Source: Mogibacterium sp.
Lineage (GTDB): Bacteria; Bacillota; Clostridia; Peptostreptococcales; Anaerovoracaceae
Assembly: GCA_017434685.1 (NCBI GenBank)
Contig: JAFREV010000038.1
Span: 1 to 5,664 of the forward strand
Direction of reading: 5' to 3'
DNA length: 5,664 nucleotides
Made by a program: the position numbers and the translations under genes. The notes under the pieces are model-generated. The model was not told the DNA's origin. It did no database searches and saw nothing but the letters and a program-made list of their open reading frames with translations. Positions within the stretch are counted from its first letter, which is position 1; every line of letters begins with the position of its first letter. Below are positions 1-5,612 of this stretch, in pieces.

Positions 1-666
1 AAAAATGTTATAAAATACCAAACTGAGATAATGCCGACTGAAGCGGAGATGAAAAACGCGCTGAAGTATCTCCAAATCAACGGCGTAAATGTTTGCTTTG
101 CACCTCTCGGAACTGAGAATATGGATATGTTCTTCGGTTTGGTTGAGGATTTAAATATGACTAATATCACTTTCCTTGGTCACAGAAACTGGGGAGATGA
201 AGCCTTCATAAAAATGATGGAAAAGCATCCGGACATAAATATAGTATTTCCGTATGAGTCCGTGCTCACCGGCACAAATTCAACATCGGACTCTATAACA
301 GAAGAAGCTCAGAGATTCCAGATAGAATATGCCAACAGATACGGGAGCGACGATGTGCCGACATACAACGCAGCACTCGGATATGATGCGTATCTGATTA
401 TGATTAATGCGATTCACAATGCAAAAACGCTCGAAGGCCCGGATGTCAGAAACGCACTTATGGAGCTTTCGGATTTGAAATGCTCAACAGGAGCGTTCTC
501 ATTTGACAGCAGCGGAAACGTAATAAGATCTGTTACCCTTTCGACACTTAAGGACGGAAAGCCTGTAAATGAATATATCTGCGAGAGCGAAGCCAAGAGC
601 AAGGCGCTTCAGGATATCGAAGAACAACAGGAAGTAAAGCAGGAAGAACAGCAAAAGGAAAAATAG
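1..666 (+). CDS. Branched-chain amino acid-type ABC transporter substrate-binding protein, 5'-truncated by the window edge
   Basis: This is the C-terminal portion of a type 1 periplasmic-binding-fold protein (LivJ/LivK, Peripla_BP_6 family), which captures an amino acid or similar small ligand outside the membrane and delivers it to an ABC permease. The frame is open from base 1 with no stop, so the ATG at 31 is internal; about 221 residues are visible. Family-like features are the pattern FLGHRNWGDEAF, then a segment with FQIEYANRYGSDD followed by YNAALGYDAYLIMINAI, a VRNAL helix, and STGAFSFDSSGNVIRS near the end, matching the usual 'tG.i.Fd..G' strand. The signal peptide and N-terminal lobe lie outside the window. 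The last 18 or so residues are an odd Gln/Glu/Lys-rich tail. The stop is one base before the dipeptidase start, so the two are probably co-transcribed. The family is fairly sure; the ligand cannot be read from the sequence and could be a non-amino-acid compound. Confidence 0.85.
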   Translation, partial: KNVIKYQTEIMPTEAEMKNALKYLQINGVNVCFAPLGTENMDMFFGLVEDLNMTNITFLGHRNWGDEAFIKMMEKHPDINIVFPYESVLTGTNSTSDSITEEAQRFQIEYANRYGSDDVPTYNAALGYDAYLIMINAIHNAKTLEGPDVRNALMELSDLKCSTGAFSFDSSGNVIRSVTLSTLKDGKPVNEYICESEAKSKALQDIEEQQEVKQEEQQKEK

Positions 667-667
667 T

Positions 668-2116
668 ATGGGATATCTTGAGAGACTTGATATATACAAA
701 GAGGATATGCTGAAGACTCTCAAAGAGTCGATTTCAAAGCCGAGCGTGGGCGGAGAGCCGACCAGGACAGCGGAAGGCGAACTCATGCCTTACGGACGCG
801 GAGTCCATGATGCATTGCTTCACATGCTCTCAGAGGGTGAAAGACTGGGCTTTGAAGTGCATAACGATGATAATTACGCAGGACACATAGAGTTCCCTGC
901 AGAGGATAATTCCGGAGCTGACGGATACTTCGGAGTTGTCGGTCACCTTGATGTCGTTCCGGTCGGAACGGGCTGGGATAATGACCCTTTTGAGATGATT
1001 GAAAAAGACGGATTCCTCTACGGAAGAGGAACTTCCGATGACAAAGGCCCTGTGGTTGCATCACTTTATGCGATGAAGGCTCTTAAAGATGAAGGTTTGG
1101 TGCCGCATATGCCTATCAGGCTAGTACTCGGACTTGACGAGGAGACAGGCCCGACAAGCGTAGATCACTACACAGAGAACTTCGGACATCCGAAGATGGG
1201 GTTCACTCCCGACGGGAATTTCCCGCTTGTAAACGGCGAACTCGGAATAGTGGTATTCGAACTTGCTCAGAAGTTCTCTTCAAGACGTGCCAAGGAAGAA
1301 CTCAGGCTCACCAAGTTCGAGGCAGGAACAGCCCACAACGCGGTGCCTGAGAAAGCCAAAGCGGTAATCTCCGGAGACAAAGCCAATTTCGATGAGATTG
1401 CCGAAAAGGTCAGTGCATACAGGGAAGAGTCTGGCTATGAAATAAGCAGCAGGAAACAAGGCGCTGCTCTGGTCATAGAGGCTACGGGAAAAGCAGCACA
1501 CGGTGCTCATCCGGATCTCGGGCTTAACGCAGCGAGCATTTTGTTTGAATTCCTCGGCAGGATAGGATTTGCCTCAGAGGAACTCAACGATTTCATAGAT
1601 TTCTATAACAATCACATCGGATTCGATCTCCACGGAGAGAGGATGGGATGCGAATTATCCGATGAGGTCTCCGGACCATTGATTTTTAACGTCGGACTCG
1701 TTAATATAAACGAGGATATTGCGACCGTTACGGTCAACATCAGATTTCCGGTCACATATTCAGACGAAGACGTGCTCGAGAGAGTTCAGCAGGAACTCGG
1801 AGATGCGCCGGTCGGCATAGTCACCAGAATGGTGCAGCCCGCTATCTACATGGAGCCTGACGATCCTATGGTCATCAAACTCATGCAGGCATACAAGGAC
1901 GAGACGGGCGATGCCGATGCAAAACCTATGGTCATTCGCGGCGGTACATACGCCAAGATGATGAATAATATACTCGCTTTCGGAGCGGAGTTCCCGGATG
2001 ATGAAAACACCATGCATCAGGCGAACGAAAAACTCAGCGCAGACTCGCTTATGAAAATGGCTAAGATCTACGCGAGAGCACTCTATGCGCTATGCTTTGA
2101 GGAAGCATCCGAATAG
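668..2116 (+). CDS. pepV: M20-family dipeptidase, PepV/Sapep-like
   Basis: Cytoplasmic zinc dipeptidase (peptidase family M20) expected to cleave dipeptides with a free N terminus. Its 482 residues are slightly longer than typical PepV (about 470). Visible active-site motifs are GHLDVVP at residues 92-98 (metal ligand H93, catalytic D95), GRGTSDDKGP at 119-128 (bridging D125), LDEETG at 156-161 (catalytic E158, ligand E159), TPD at 180-182 (D182) and MHQANE at 449-454 (H450). The lid/dimerisation domain contains GKAAHGAHPDLGLNAA at 274-289, and the C-terminal part has the conserved RGGTYAK at 424-430. Residue roles are inferred from the known PepV family pattern; all ligand positions are present, so the enzyme should be active. 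The ATG at 668 follows the upstream stop by one base and has a purine-rich ribosome binding site, AAAAGGAAAAA, at 653-663. Adjacency to an amino-acid-type binding protein suggests a shared role in amino acid or peptide supply. Exact substrate preference is unknown. Confidence 0.93.
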   Translation: MGYLERLDIYKEDMLKTLKESISKPSVGGEPTRTAEGELMPYGRGVHDALLHMLSEGERLGFEVHNDDNYAGHIEFPAEDNSGADGYFGVVGHLDVVPVGTGWDNDPFEMIEKDGFLYGRGTSDDKGPVVASLYAMKALKDEGLVPHMPIRLVLGLDEETGPTSVDHYTENFGHPKMGFTPDGNFPLVNGELGIVVFELAQKFSSRRAKEELRLTKFEAGTAHNAVPEKAKAVISGDKANFDEIAEKVSAYREESGYEISSRKQGAALVIEATGKAAHGAHPDLGLNAASILFEFLGRIGFASEELNDFIDFYNNHIGFDLHGERMGCELSDEVSGPLIFNVGLVNINEDIATVTVNIRFPVTYSDEDVLERVQQELGDAPVGIVTRMVQPAIYMEPDDPMVIKLMQAYKDETGDADAKPMVIRGGTYAKMMNNILAFGAEFPDDENTMHQANEKLSADSLMKMAKIYARALYALCFEEASE

Positions 2117-2136
2117 CGAAATCAAACAACTCAATC

Positions 2137-2254
2137 TGTTTCAGGGCGTGGTGAAAGTCCACACCGGCGGTGATCGCTTTGCGTAAGTCCGCGAGCCAAA
2201 TGGCTGAACCTGTGAGAATCAGGTACCGACGGTATAGTCCGGATGAAAGAAACA
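2137..2254 (+). ncRNA. FMN riboswitch aptamer (RFN element)
   Basis: This stretch carries the conserved landmarks of the RFN aptamer in order. GGTGAAAGTCCACACCGGCGGT lies at 2150-2171, and its GTGG (2148-2151) pairs with CCAC (2159-2162). AGTCCGCGAGCC follows at 2186-2197. A small AGCC/GGCT hairpin is at 2194-2205, and ACCTG/CAGGT at 2208-2224 forms another. CCGACGGT is at 2226-2233 and AGTCCGGATG at 2236-2245. The closing helix P1 is TGTTTC (2137-2142) with GAAACA (2249-2254), six Watson-Crick pairs. The family binds flavin mononucleotide and represses riboflavin synthesis or uptake genes when FMN is plentiful. The next gene is a RibU-type riboflavin transporter, exactly the expected target. 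The helices were paired by hand. Confidence 0.97.
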
Positions 2255-2278
2255 CTACATGGTTAACACTTTGTAATG

Positions 2279-2305
2279 AATGGCCTTGACTGACTCAAGG
2301 TCATT
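2279..2305 (+). promoter_or_regulatory. 11-bp hairpin in the riboswitch expression platform
   Basis: AATGGCCTTGA (2279-2289) and TCAAGGTCATT (2295-2305) form an 11-bp stem with one G-U pair and a five-base CTGAC loop. The downstream bases, ATTATTAATG, are only mildly U-rich and lack a run of Us. A Rho-independent terminator is therefore possible but not convincing. An alternative reading is a spacer helix that brings the P1 region close to 2316-2323 for the long-range pairing. No upstream antiterminator strand competing with this stem was found, which argues against a transcription-attenuation design. Confidence 0.55.
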
Positions 2306-2315
2306 ATTAATGCCT

Positions 2316-2357
2316 GACAGATTCCACCGTTCATGATGTGAAAAGGAGGAATATGTT
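2316..2357 (+). promoter_or_regulatory. Hairpin sequestering the ribU Shine-Dalgarno site
   Basis: The ribU ribosome binding site is a strong AAGGAGG at 2343-2349, eight bases before the ATG at 2358. The 5' arm at 2316-2328 (GACAGATTCCACC) pairs with the 3' arm at 2345-2357 (GGAGGAATATGTT). This gives eleven pairs, one of them G-U, interrupted by two purine-purine mismatches (2320/2353 and 2326/2347). The loop is 2329-2344. The stem covers most of the Shine-Dalgarno and runs up to the start codon. This fits translational repression by an FMN riboswitch. A second ATG at 2353 opens only a two-codon frame (ATG TTA TGA) and sits too close to the Shine-Dalgarno to be the real start. Confidence 0.6.
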
Positions 2358-2918
2358 ATGAACACAAACACTAAATATTCATCGGCTGCTATAGCCAAAC
2401 TGGCAATGATGACAGCCATTTCGGTTGTTCTCTTGTTTATCAGGATACCGTTTCCGCCGGCTCCGTTCCTGGAGTATGACCCGGCAGATATTCCGATTTA
2501 TATAACATCGTTTGCCTACGGACCTATTGCCGGATTAATCGTAACCTTTGTGGTTTGCTTCATACAGGCCTTTATGATGGGCGGCAACGGAATAATAGGA
2601 TTCTTGATGCACTTCATCGCCACCGGCTTGGTAGCAGTTACGATAGGGACTATTTACAAGAGAAACAAAACAAAAAAGAATGCAGCAACAGCACTTATCA
2701 TAGGAGTTCTGATTGCCACTGTCGTTATGTGTATAATGAATTTGCTTCTGACCCCTTTATTTATGGGAGGCGATATACGCGATGTCATAAAGATGATAGT
2801 GCCTATCATTATTCCGTTTAACTTGCTCAAAGCAGGATTGAATTCCTTGGCAACATTCCTAGTTTACAAAAAACTTTCAGGCTTCTTACACAGAGAATCC
2901 TTAAAGGATGCGAGATGA
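2358..2918 (+). CDS. ribU: Riboflavin ECF transporter S component RibU
   Basis: Integral membrane substrate-binding (S) subunit of an energy-coupling-factor transporter, importing riboflavin together with the shared EcfT and EcfA1/A2 proteins, which are not encoded in this window. The 186 residues match the usual RibU size. Hydrophobic segments are visible at about residues 11-30, 46-69, 78-99, 110-134 and 143-169, the last probably holding two helices, consistent with the six-helix S-component fold. The motif FPPAPFLEYDPADIPI at 32-47 is typical of RibU, as is the late FNLLKAGLNSL at 154-164. The N-terminal helix contains alanine-rich spacing (AAIAKLAMMTA), expected for docking to EcfT. The position directly behind an FMN riboswitch independently supports riboflavin as the ligand. 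The start at 2358 has an excellent AAGGAGG site. The stop overlaps the tsaE start by ATGA, which implies co-transcription and probable translational coupling. Confidence 0.95.
   Translation: MNTNTKYSSAAIAKLAMMTAISVVLLFIRIPFPPAPFLEYDPADIPIYITSFAYGPIAGLIVTFVVCFIQAFMMGGNGIIGFLMHFIATGLVAVTIGTIYKRNKTKKNAATALIIGVLIATVVMCIMNLLLTPLFMGGDIRDVIKMIVPIIIPFNLLKAGLNSLATFLVYKKLSGFLHRESLKDAR
2897..2909 (+). promoter_or_regulatory. Small hairpin over the tsaE ribosome binding site
   Basis: ATCCT (2897-2901) and AGGAT (2905-2909) can form a 5-bp stem with a three-base loop inside the last codons of ribU. It includes part of the tsaE Shine-Dalgarno, AAAGGA at 2903-2908, which lies six bases before the tsaE ATG. 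Ribosomes finishing ribU would melt it, so it could strengthen coupling of tsaE to ribU translation. The stem is short and could be chance. Confidence 0.3.
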
Positions 2919-3346
2919 AAGATATAGAAAAAGGAAAACTCAAGCTTAATACGGAAGACGATACGCGCACGCTGGGGCTCAGGATTGCTGAGGCTGCTGA
3001 GCCCGGCGACGTAGTCGCGCTCATCGGCGATCTCGGAACCGGAAAGACCGCTCTTACGAGATATATCGCCGAAGGGCTTGGTGTGCGCGAACAGATAAGC
3101 AGCCCTACGTTCACCATCGTAAAGGAATACAAAAGCGGGAGGATGCCGCTCTACCACTTCGATGTATACAGACTGGAAAGCGGAGAAGAGCTCCTGGATA
3201 CAGGTGCCGAAGACATGCTGGACGGAGACGGACTGTGCGTGATAGAGTGGGCTGACAAAACAGCAGACGTCCTGCCGGGAGATTCACTGGCAATATGCCT
3301 CGAATATGGTGAAAGCGAAAGCGAACGCATCGCAGAGATTTTATAG
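2915..3346 (+). CDS. tsaE: tRNA t6A biosynthesis ATPase TsaE
   Basis: P-loop ATPase of the bacterial threonylcarbamoyl-adenosine (t6A37) machinery (YjeE/YdiB family). It binds the TsaB-TsaD heterodimer and uses ATP to drive the cycle of tRNA modification in the cytoplasm. The 143 residues are near family length. The Walker A motif GDLGTGKT is at 38-45. SSPTF at 62-66 is a family signature in the switch region, HFDVYRL at 81-87 is the conserved HxDxYR-type motif, and IEWADK at 110-115 is the conserved late motif. All key residues are intact. The start overlaps the ribU stop by four bases (ATGA) with AAAGGA at 2903-2908 as ribosome binding site. Only two bases separate its stop from tsaB. Having ribU as the upstream partner differs from B. 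subtilis, where thiL precedes ydiB. Confidence 0.96.
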   Translation: MKDIEKGKLKLNTEDDTRTLGLRIAEAAEPGDVVALIGDLGTGKTALTRYIAEGLGVREQISSPTFTIVKEYKSGRMPLYHFDVYRLESGEELLDTGAEDMLDGDGLCVIEWADKTADVLPGDSLAICLEYGESESERIAEIL

Positions 3347-3348
3347 AA

Positions 3349-4095
3349 ATGAAGATACTCGCACTTGAAACAACAGGAAAATACGGATCGGCATCCGTCA
3401 TAGCGGATGACGGAATCATACACAGCGCATCGGGCGATCAGGAGATGAATCACTTAAGAGGGATCATCGGCCTCGCCGATGAGGCTCTTTGTGATGCCGG
3501 AATCAGCAAAAATGAGCTGACGCATGTCGCCGCGTCCGTCGGACCGGGTTCGTTCACGGGCATAAGAATAGGCGTGACCGCAGCCAGGACGCTTTCGCAG
3601 TTTCTTAATATCCCATGCATATCCGTTTCATCGCTTGAAGCGATGGCCCTCAAAGCATCGCTTGCTGCATCTGATGCAGGCTGCGATGCGGTGGCAGTCA
3701 TAATAAATGCGAGGAGGCATCAGGTGTATGCGGGAGCATGGAAGAAGCGCTCAGACGGCAGCATGGAAGTGTTGCTCGAAGAAAAGCAGTACATGATAGA
3801 AGAATTTCTTGAGCTCCTGAAAGACTGTGATTCGGTTTACTTCGCAGGTGACGGCATCGATGCATATGAAGATATTATCTCGGAATACAGATCGGGAGCA
3901 TCCACGCTGTATGCACCCCCAGAGATAAGATACCAGAATGCATCTACGGTTGCGGCTCTGGCATATGCGCGTGCCAAAGCCGGGAAAGTCATGAGCTATG
4001 ATGAACTGATGCCCGAATATATGAGGCTCGCCGAGGCTGAGCAAAAGCTTAAAGAAGGGACGCTGAGCGACAAAATATGCAAAATATCGAAATAA
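3349..4095 (+). CDS. tsaB: tRNA t6A biosynthesis protein TsaB
   Basis: Non-catalytic ASKHA-fold partner of TsaD (YeaZ/YdiC family); it dimerises with TsaD and recruits TsaE. The 248 residues are close to the family norm. The N-terminal strand MKILALETTG (1-10) is the degenerate phosphate-1 motif. H35 sits in the NHLRGI segment, and GPGSFTGIRIGVTAAR at 65-80 is the diagnostic TsaB/TsaD interface motif. ARRHQVYAGAW at 121-131 is the usual 'ARR.evY' element, and PEYMRLAEAEQKLKE near 222-236 is the typical C-terminal end. It lacks the TsaD metal-binding histidines, which separates it from the paralogue encoded at 4596-5612. Its last 19 bases overlap the rimI start in another frame. The ribosome binding site is weak (AGAGA about 10 bases upstream), suggesting it depends on reinitiation after tsaE. 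Confidence 0.96.
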   Translation: MKILALETTGKYGSASVIADDGIIHSASGDQEMNHLRGIIGLADEALCDAGISKNELTHVAASVGPGSFTGIRIGVTAARTLSQFLNIPCISVSSLEAMALKASLAASDAGCDAVAVIINARRHQVYAGAWKKRSDGSMEVLLEEKQYMIEEFLELLKDCDSVYFAGDGIDAYEDIISEYRSGASTLYAPPEIRYQNASTVAALAYARAKAGKVMSYDELMPEYMRLAEAEQKLKEGTLSDKICKISK

Positions 4096-4556
4096 GACAG
4101 GCTAAATTGTATGATGTGCCGGCGCTGGCCAGGATAGAAAGAGATTCGTTTGATTCTCCGTGGAGCGCAGATGAGATTGCAAAGGATGTCACATCGGATG
4201 ACGGCAGTATTTATGTTGCAGTCGCTCTCATCGGAGACGAGAGAGCAGGTTATGCAGACATGCGCATCATAAAGGGAGAGTCCCAGATATATAATATCGC
4301 TGTGGCCCCGGAGTTCAGAAAGCAGGGCATAGGAGAAGCATTGCTTGATCATATGGTCCGAAAGAGCGAGGAGCTCGGGCTCAGAATCATAACGCTGGAG
4401 GTAAGAGCGGGTAATGAAGCCGCGATGGTCCTTTATGAAAAAATGGGATTCAGAAAGGTGGGAACAAGGCCCGGCTATTATGCAAAAGGATCCGAGGACG
4501 CAGTTCTTATGGATAAAGTGCTCGGAGAAATCACAATAGATATGAATGTCCAATAA
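4077..4556 (+). CDS. rimI: Ribosomal protein S18 alanine N-acetyltransferase RimI
   Basis: GNAT-family enzyme that transfers acetyl from acetyl-CoA to the N-terminal alanine of ribosomal protein S18; cytoplasmic. The 159 residues are near the usual 150. The acetyl-CoA pyrophosphate loop is RKQGIG at 81-86, preceded by YNIAVAPEF at 72-80. LEVRAGNEAAMVLYEKMGF at 107-125 is a strong RimI signature. E108 and Y120 match the spacing of the catalytic Glu and Tyr known in E. coli RimI. The C-terminal RPGYYAKGSEDAVLM at 131-145 matches the family ending 'R..YY....EDA..M'. The ATG at 4077 lies inside the end of tsaB with only a distant GGGA (4057-4060), so translation probably relies on coupling. It sits between tsaB and tsaD, the common arrangement in Firmicutes. 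It shares the reading frame of tsaD, separated by a single TAA. Confidence 0.93.
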   Translation: MQNIEIRQAKLYDVPALARIERDSFDSPWSADEIAKDVTSDDGSIYVAVALIGDERAGYADMRIIKGESQIYNIAVAPEFRKQGIGEALLDHMVRKSEELGLRIITLEVRAGNEAAMVLYEKMGFRKVGTRPGYYAKGSEDAVLMDKVLGEITIDMNVQ

Positions 4557-4595
4557 AGTTTATTTGTCAACCTAAAGGCACGCAGTAATATACGA

Positions 4596-5612
4596 ATGAA
4601 AGACGGAAAATTTCTGACGCTCGGAATAGAAACAAGCTGTGATGAGACCGCCGCATCAGTGGTTGCGGACGGAAGATTTGTCATGAGCAATGTAATCAGC
4701 TCGCAGATTGACATTCATACCAACTACGGCGGCGTGGTTCCGGAGATAGCATCAAGAAAGCATCTCGAACGGATAAATGATGTAATGGATAAGGCATTGA
4801 GCGATGCAGGCGTAAGTGCCGGGGAAATCGATCTCATCGGAGTGACGTACGGACCGGGACTGGTCGGAGCGCTTCTCATCGGAGTTGCGGCAGCCAAGAC
4901 GATGGCGTTTGCCCTGGACATTCCTCTCGTCGGAGTAAATCACATGCACGGACACATAGCGGCCAACTACCCCGAGCATCATGAGCTCGAGCCGCCGTTT
5001 ATGGCGCTTGTAGTGTCCGGAGGACATACGGAGATAGTCAATGTGACCGACTATAATAAGTGCGAAAAGATCGGATCAACCCGTGACGATGCTGCCGGCG
5101 AAGCTTTTGACAAGGTGGCCAGGGTTATAGGTCTCGGATATCCCGGAGGACCCAAGATAGACAAGGCCGCAAAGAGCGGAGACAGGGATGCCGTACATTT
5201 CAAGAGGGTATATCTTGAGGACGGAAGCTATGATTTCAGTTTTTCGGGGCTAAAGACCCAGGCTCTTAATTATCTGAACAGCGAACGCCAGGCCGGACGA
5301 GAGATAAATGTAAATGACGTGGCGGCGTCATTTCAGGAGGCCGTTGTCGAGGTAATAGCGTACAAGGCCGTAAGCGCAGCGCTTGAATTCAATAGAGACA
5401 AGATAGTCATGGCGGGAGGAGTTGCATCAAACTCGAGGCTCAGAGAACTAATGGAGGAAAAGGCGTCAAAGCACGGGATTTCAATCATAAAGCCAAGCCC
5501 CGTTATGTGCACGGATAATGCAGCCATGATAGCATCTTCCGCATATTATGCTCATCTCGCAGGTGAGAGCAGCGGATTTGACCTGGACGCAGTGCCGGGA
5601 CTGGAGTTTTAG
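4596..5612 (+). CDS. tsaD: tRNA N6-adenosine threonylcarbamoyltransferase TsaD
   Basis: Catalytic subunit (Kae1/Gcp/YgjD family) that transfers threonylcarbamoyl from TC-AMP to A37 of ANN-reading tRNAs. Its 338 residues are standard for bacteria. Motifs in order are LGIETSCDET (9-18, phosphate 1), GGVVPEIASRKH (45-56), TYGPGLVGALLIG (84-96, TsaB interface), NHMHGHI (115-121) with metal ligands H116 and H120, SGGHTE (141-146), DDAAGEAFDK (164-173), GYPGGP (181-186), AGGVASN (273-279) and CTDNAAMIA (305-313) with metal ligand D307. No key residue is missing. The ATG at 4596 places the first motif at the usual distance from the N terminus. Its nearest Shine-Dalgarno-like sequence, AAAGG at 4574-4578, is 17 bases away, too far to be ideal. 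It follows rimI by 39 bases and is in the same frame. Its stop directly abuts the next gene. Confidence 0.98.
   Translation: MKDGKFLTLGIETSCDETAASVVADGRFVMSNVISSQIDIHTNYGGVVPEIASRKHLERINDVMDKALSDAGVSAGEIDLIGVTYGPGLVGALLIGVAAAKTMAFALDIPLVGVNHMHGHIAANYPEHHELEPPFMALVVSGGHTEIVNVTDYNKCEKIGSTRDDAAGEAFDKVARVIGLGYPGGPKIDKAAKSGDRDAVHFKRVYLEDGSYDFSFSGLKTQALNYLNSERQAGREINVNDVAASFQEAVVEVIAYKAVSAALEFNRDKIVMAGGVASNSRLRELMEEKASKHGISIIKPSPVMCTDNAAMIASSAYYAHLAGESSGFDLDAVPGLEF

Larger units (their letters stand above)
2133..2323 (+). promoter_or_regulatory. Candidate anti-sequestor pairing of the FMN switch (2133-2140 with 2316-2323)
   Basis: AATCTGTT at 2133-2140 can pair with GACAGATT at 2316-2323, giving seven Watson-Crick pairs and one G-U. 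The left strand includes the first four bases of aptamer helix P1. The right strand is part of the 5' arm of the hairpin that hides the ribU ribosome binding site. P1 and this long-range helix therefore exclude each other, as do this helix and the sequestor. The expected logic is as follows. With FMN bound, P1 forms, the sequestor folds and ribU is off. Without FMN, this helix forms and the ribosome binding site is free. The complementarity is seen directly; the switching role is inference. Confidence 0.5.

Noticed and set aside
31..33. ATG at 31 as the true start of the first gene
   Set aside because: The frame is open back to base 1, and the protein from this ATG would lack the whole N-terminal lobe and signal peptide of the family. 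The gene is truncated by the window edge.
2091..2132. A possible promoter just before the riboswitch (TATGCT at 2091-2096, or TTGAGG at 2097-2102)
   Set aside because: Neither has a matching partner box at proper spacing: upstream of TATGCT there is no TTGACA-like sequence, and 17 bases after TTGAGG only AATCAA-like bases occur. A promoter may exist but cannot be supported.
2117..2136. A terminator after pepV
   Set aside because: The short stretch between the pepV stop and the aptamer has no inverted repeat followed by Ts, so read-through into the riboswitch cannot be excluded.
2251..2270. Direct repeat AACACT at 2251-2256 and 2265-2270
   Set aside because: A six-base repeat in a short non-coding stretch is expected by chance, and only the first copy has a structural role, contributing to P1.
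2555..2821. An 88-codon + strand frame inside ribU
   Set aside because: It is nested in the well-supported ribU frame, has polar low-complexity content and no plausible ribosome binding site.
3996..4553. A 185-codon open frame on the minus strand opposite rimI
   Set aside because: It lies fully antisense to a gene with clear RimI motifs, its protein looks like no family I know, and the whole window is otherwise transcribed in one direction. It is a codon-bias shadow.
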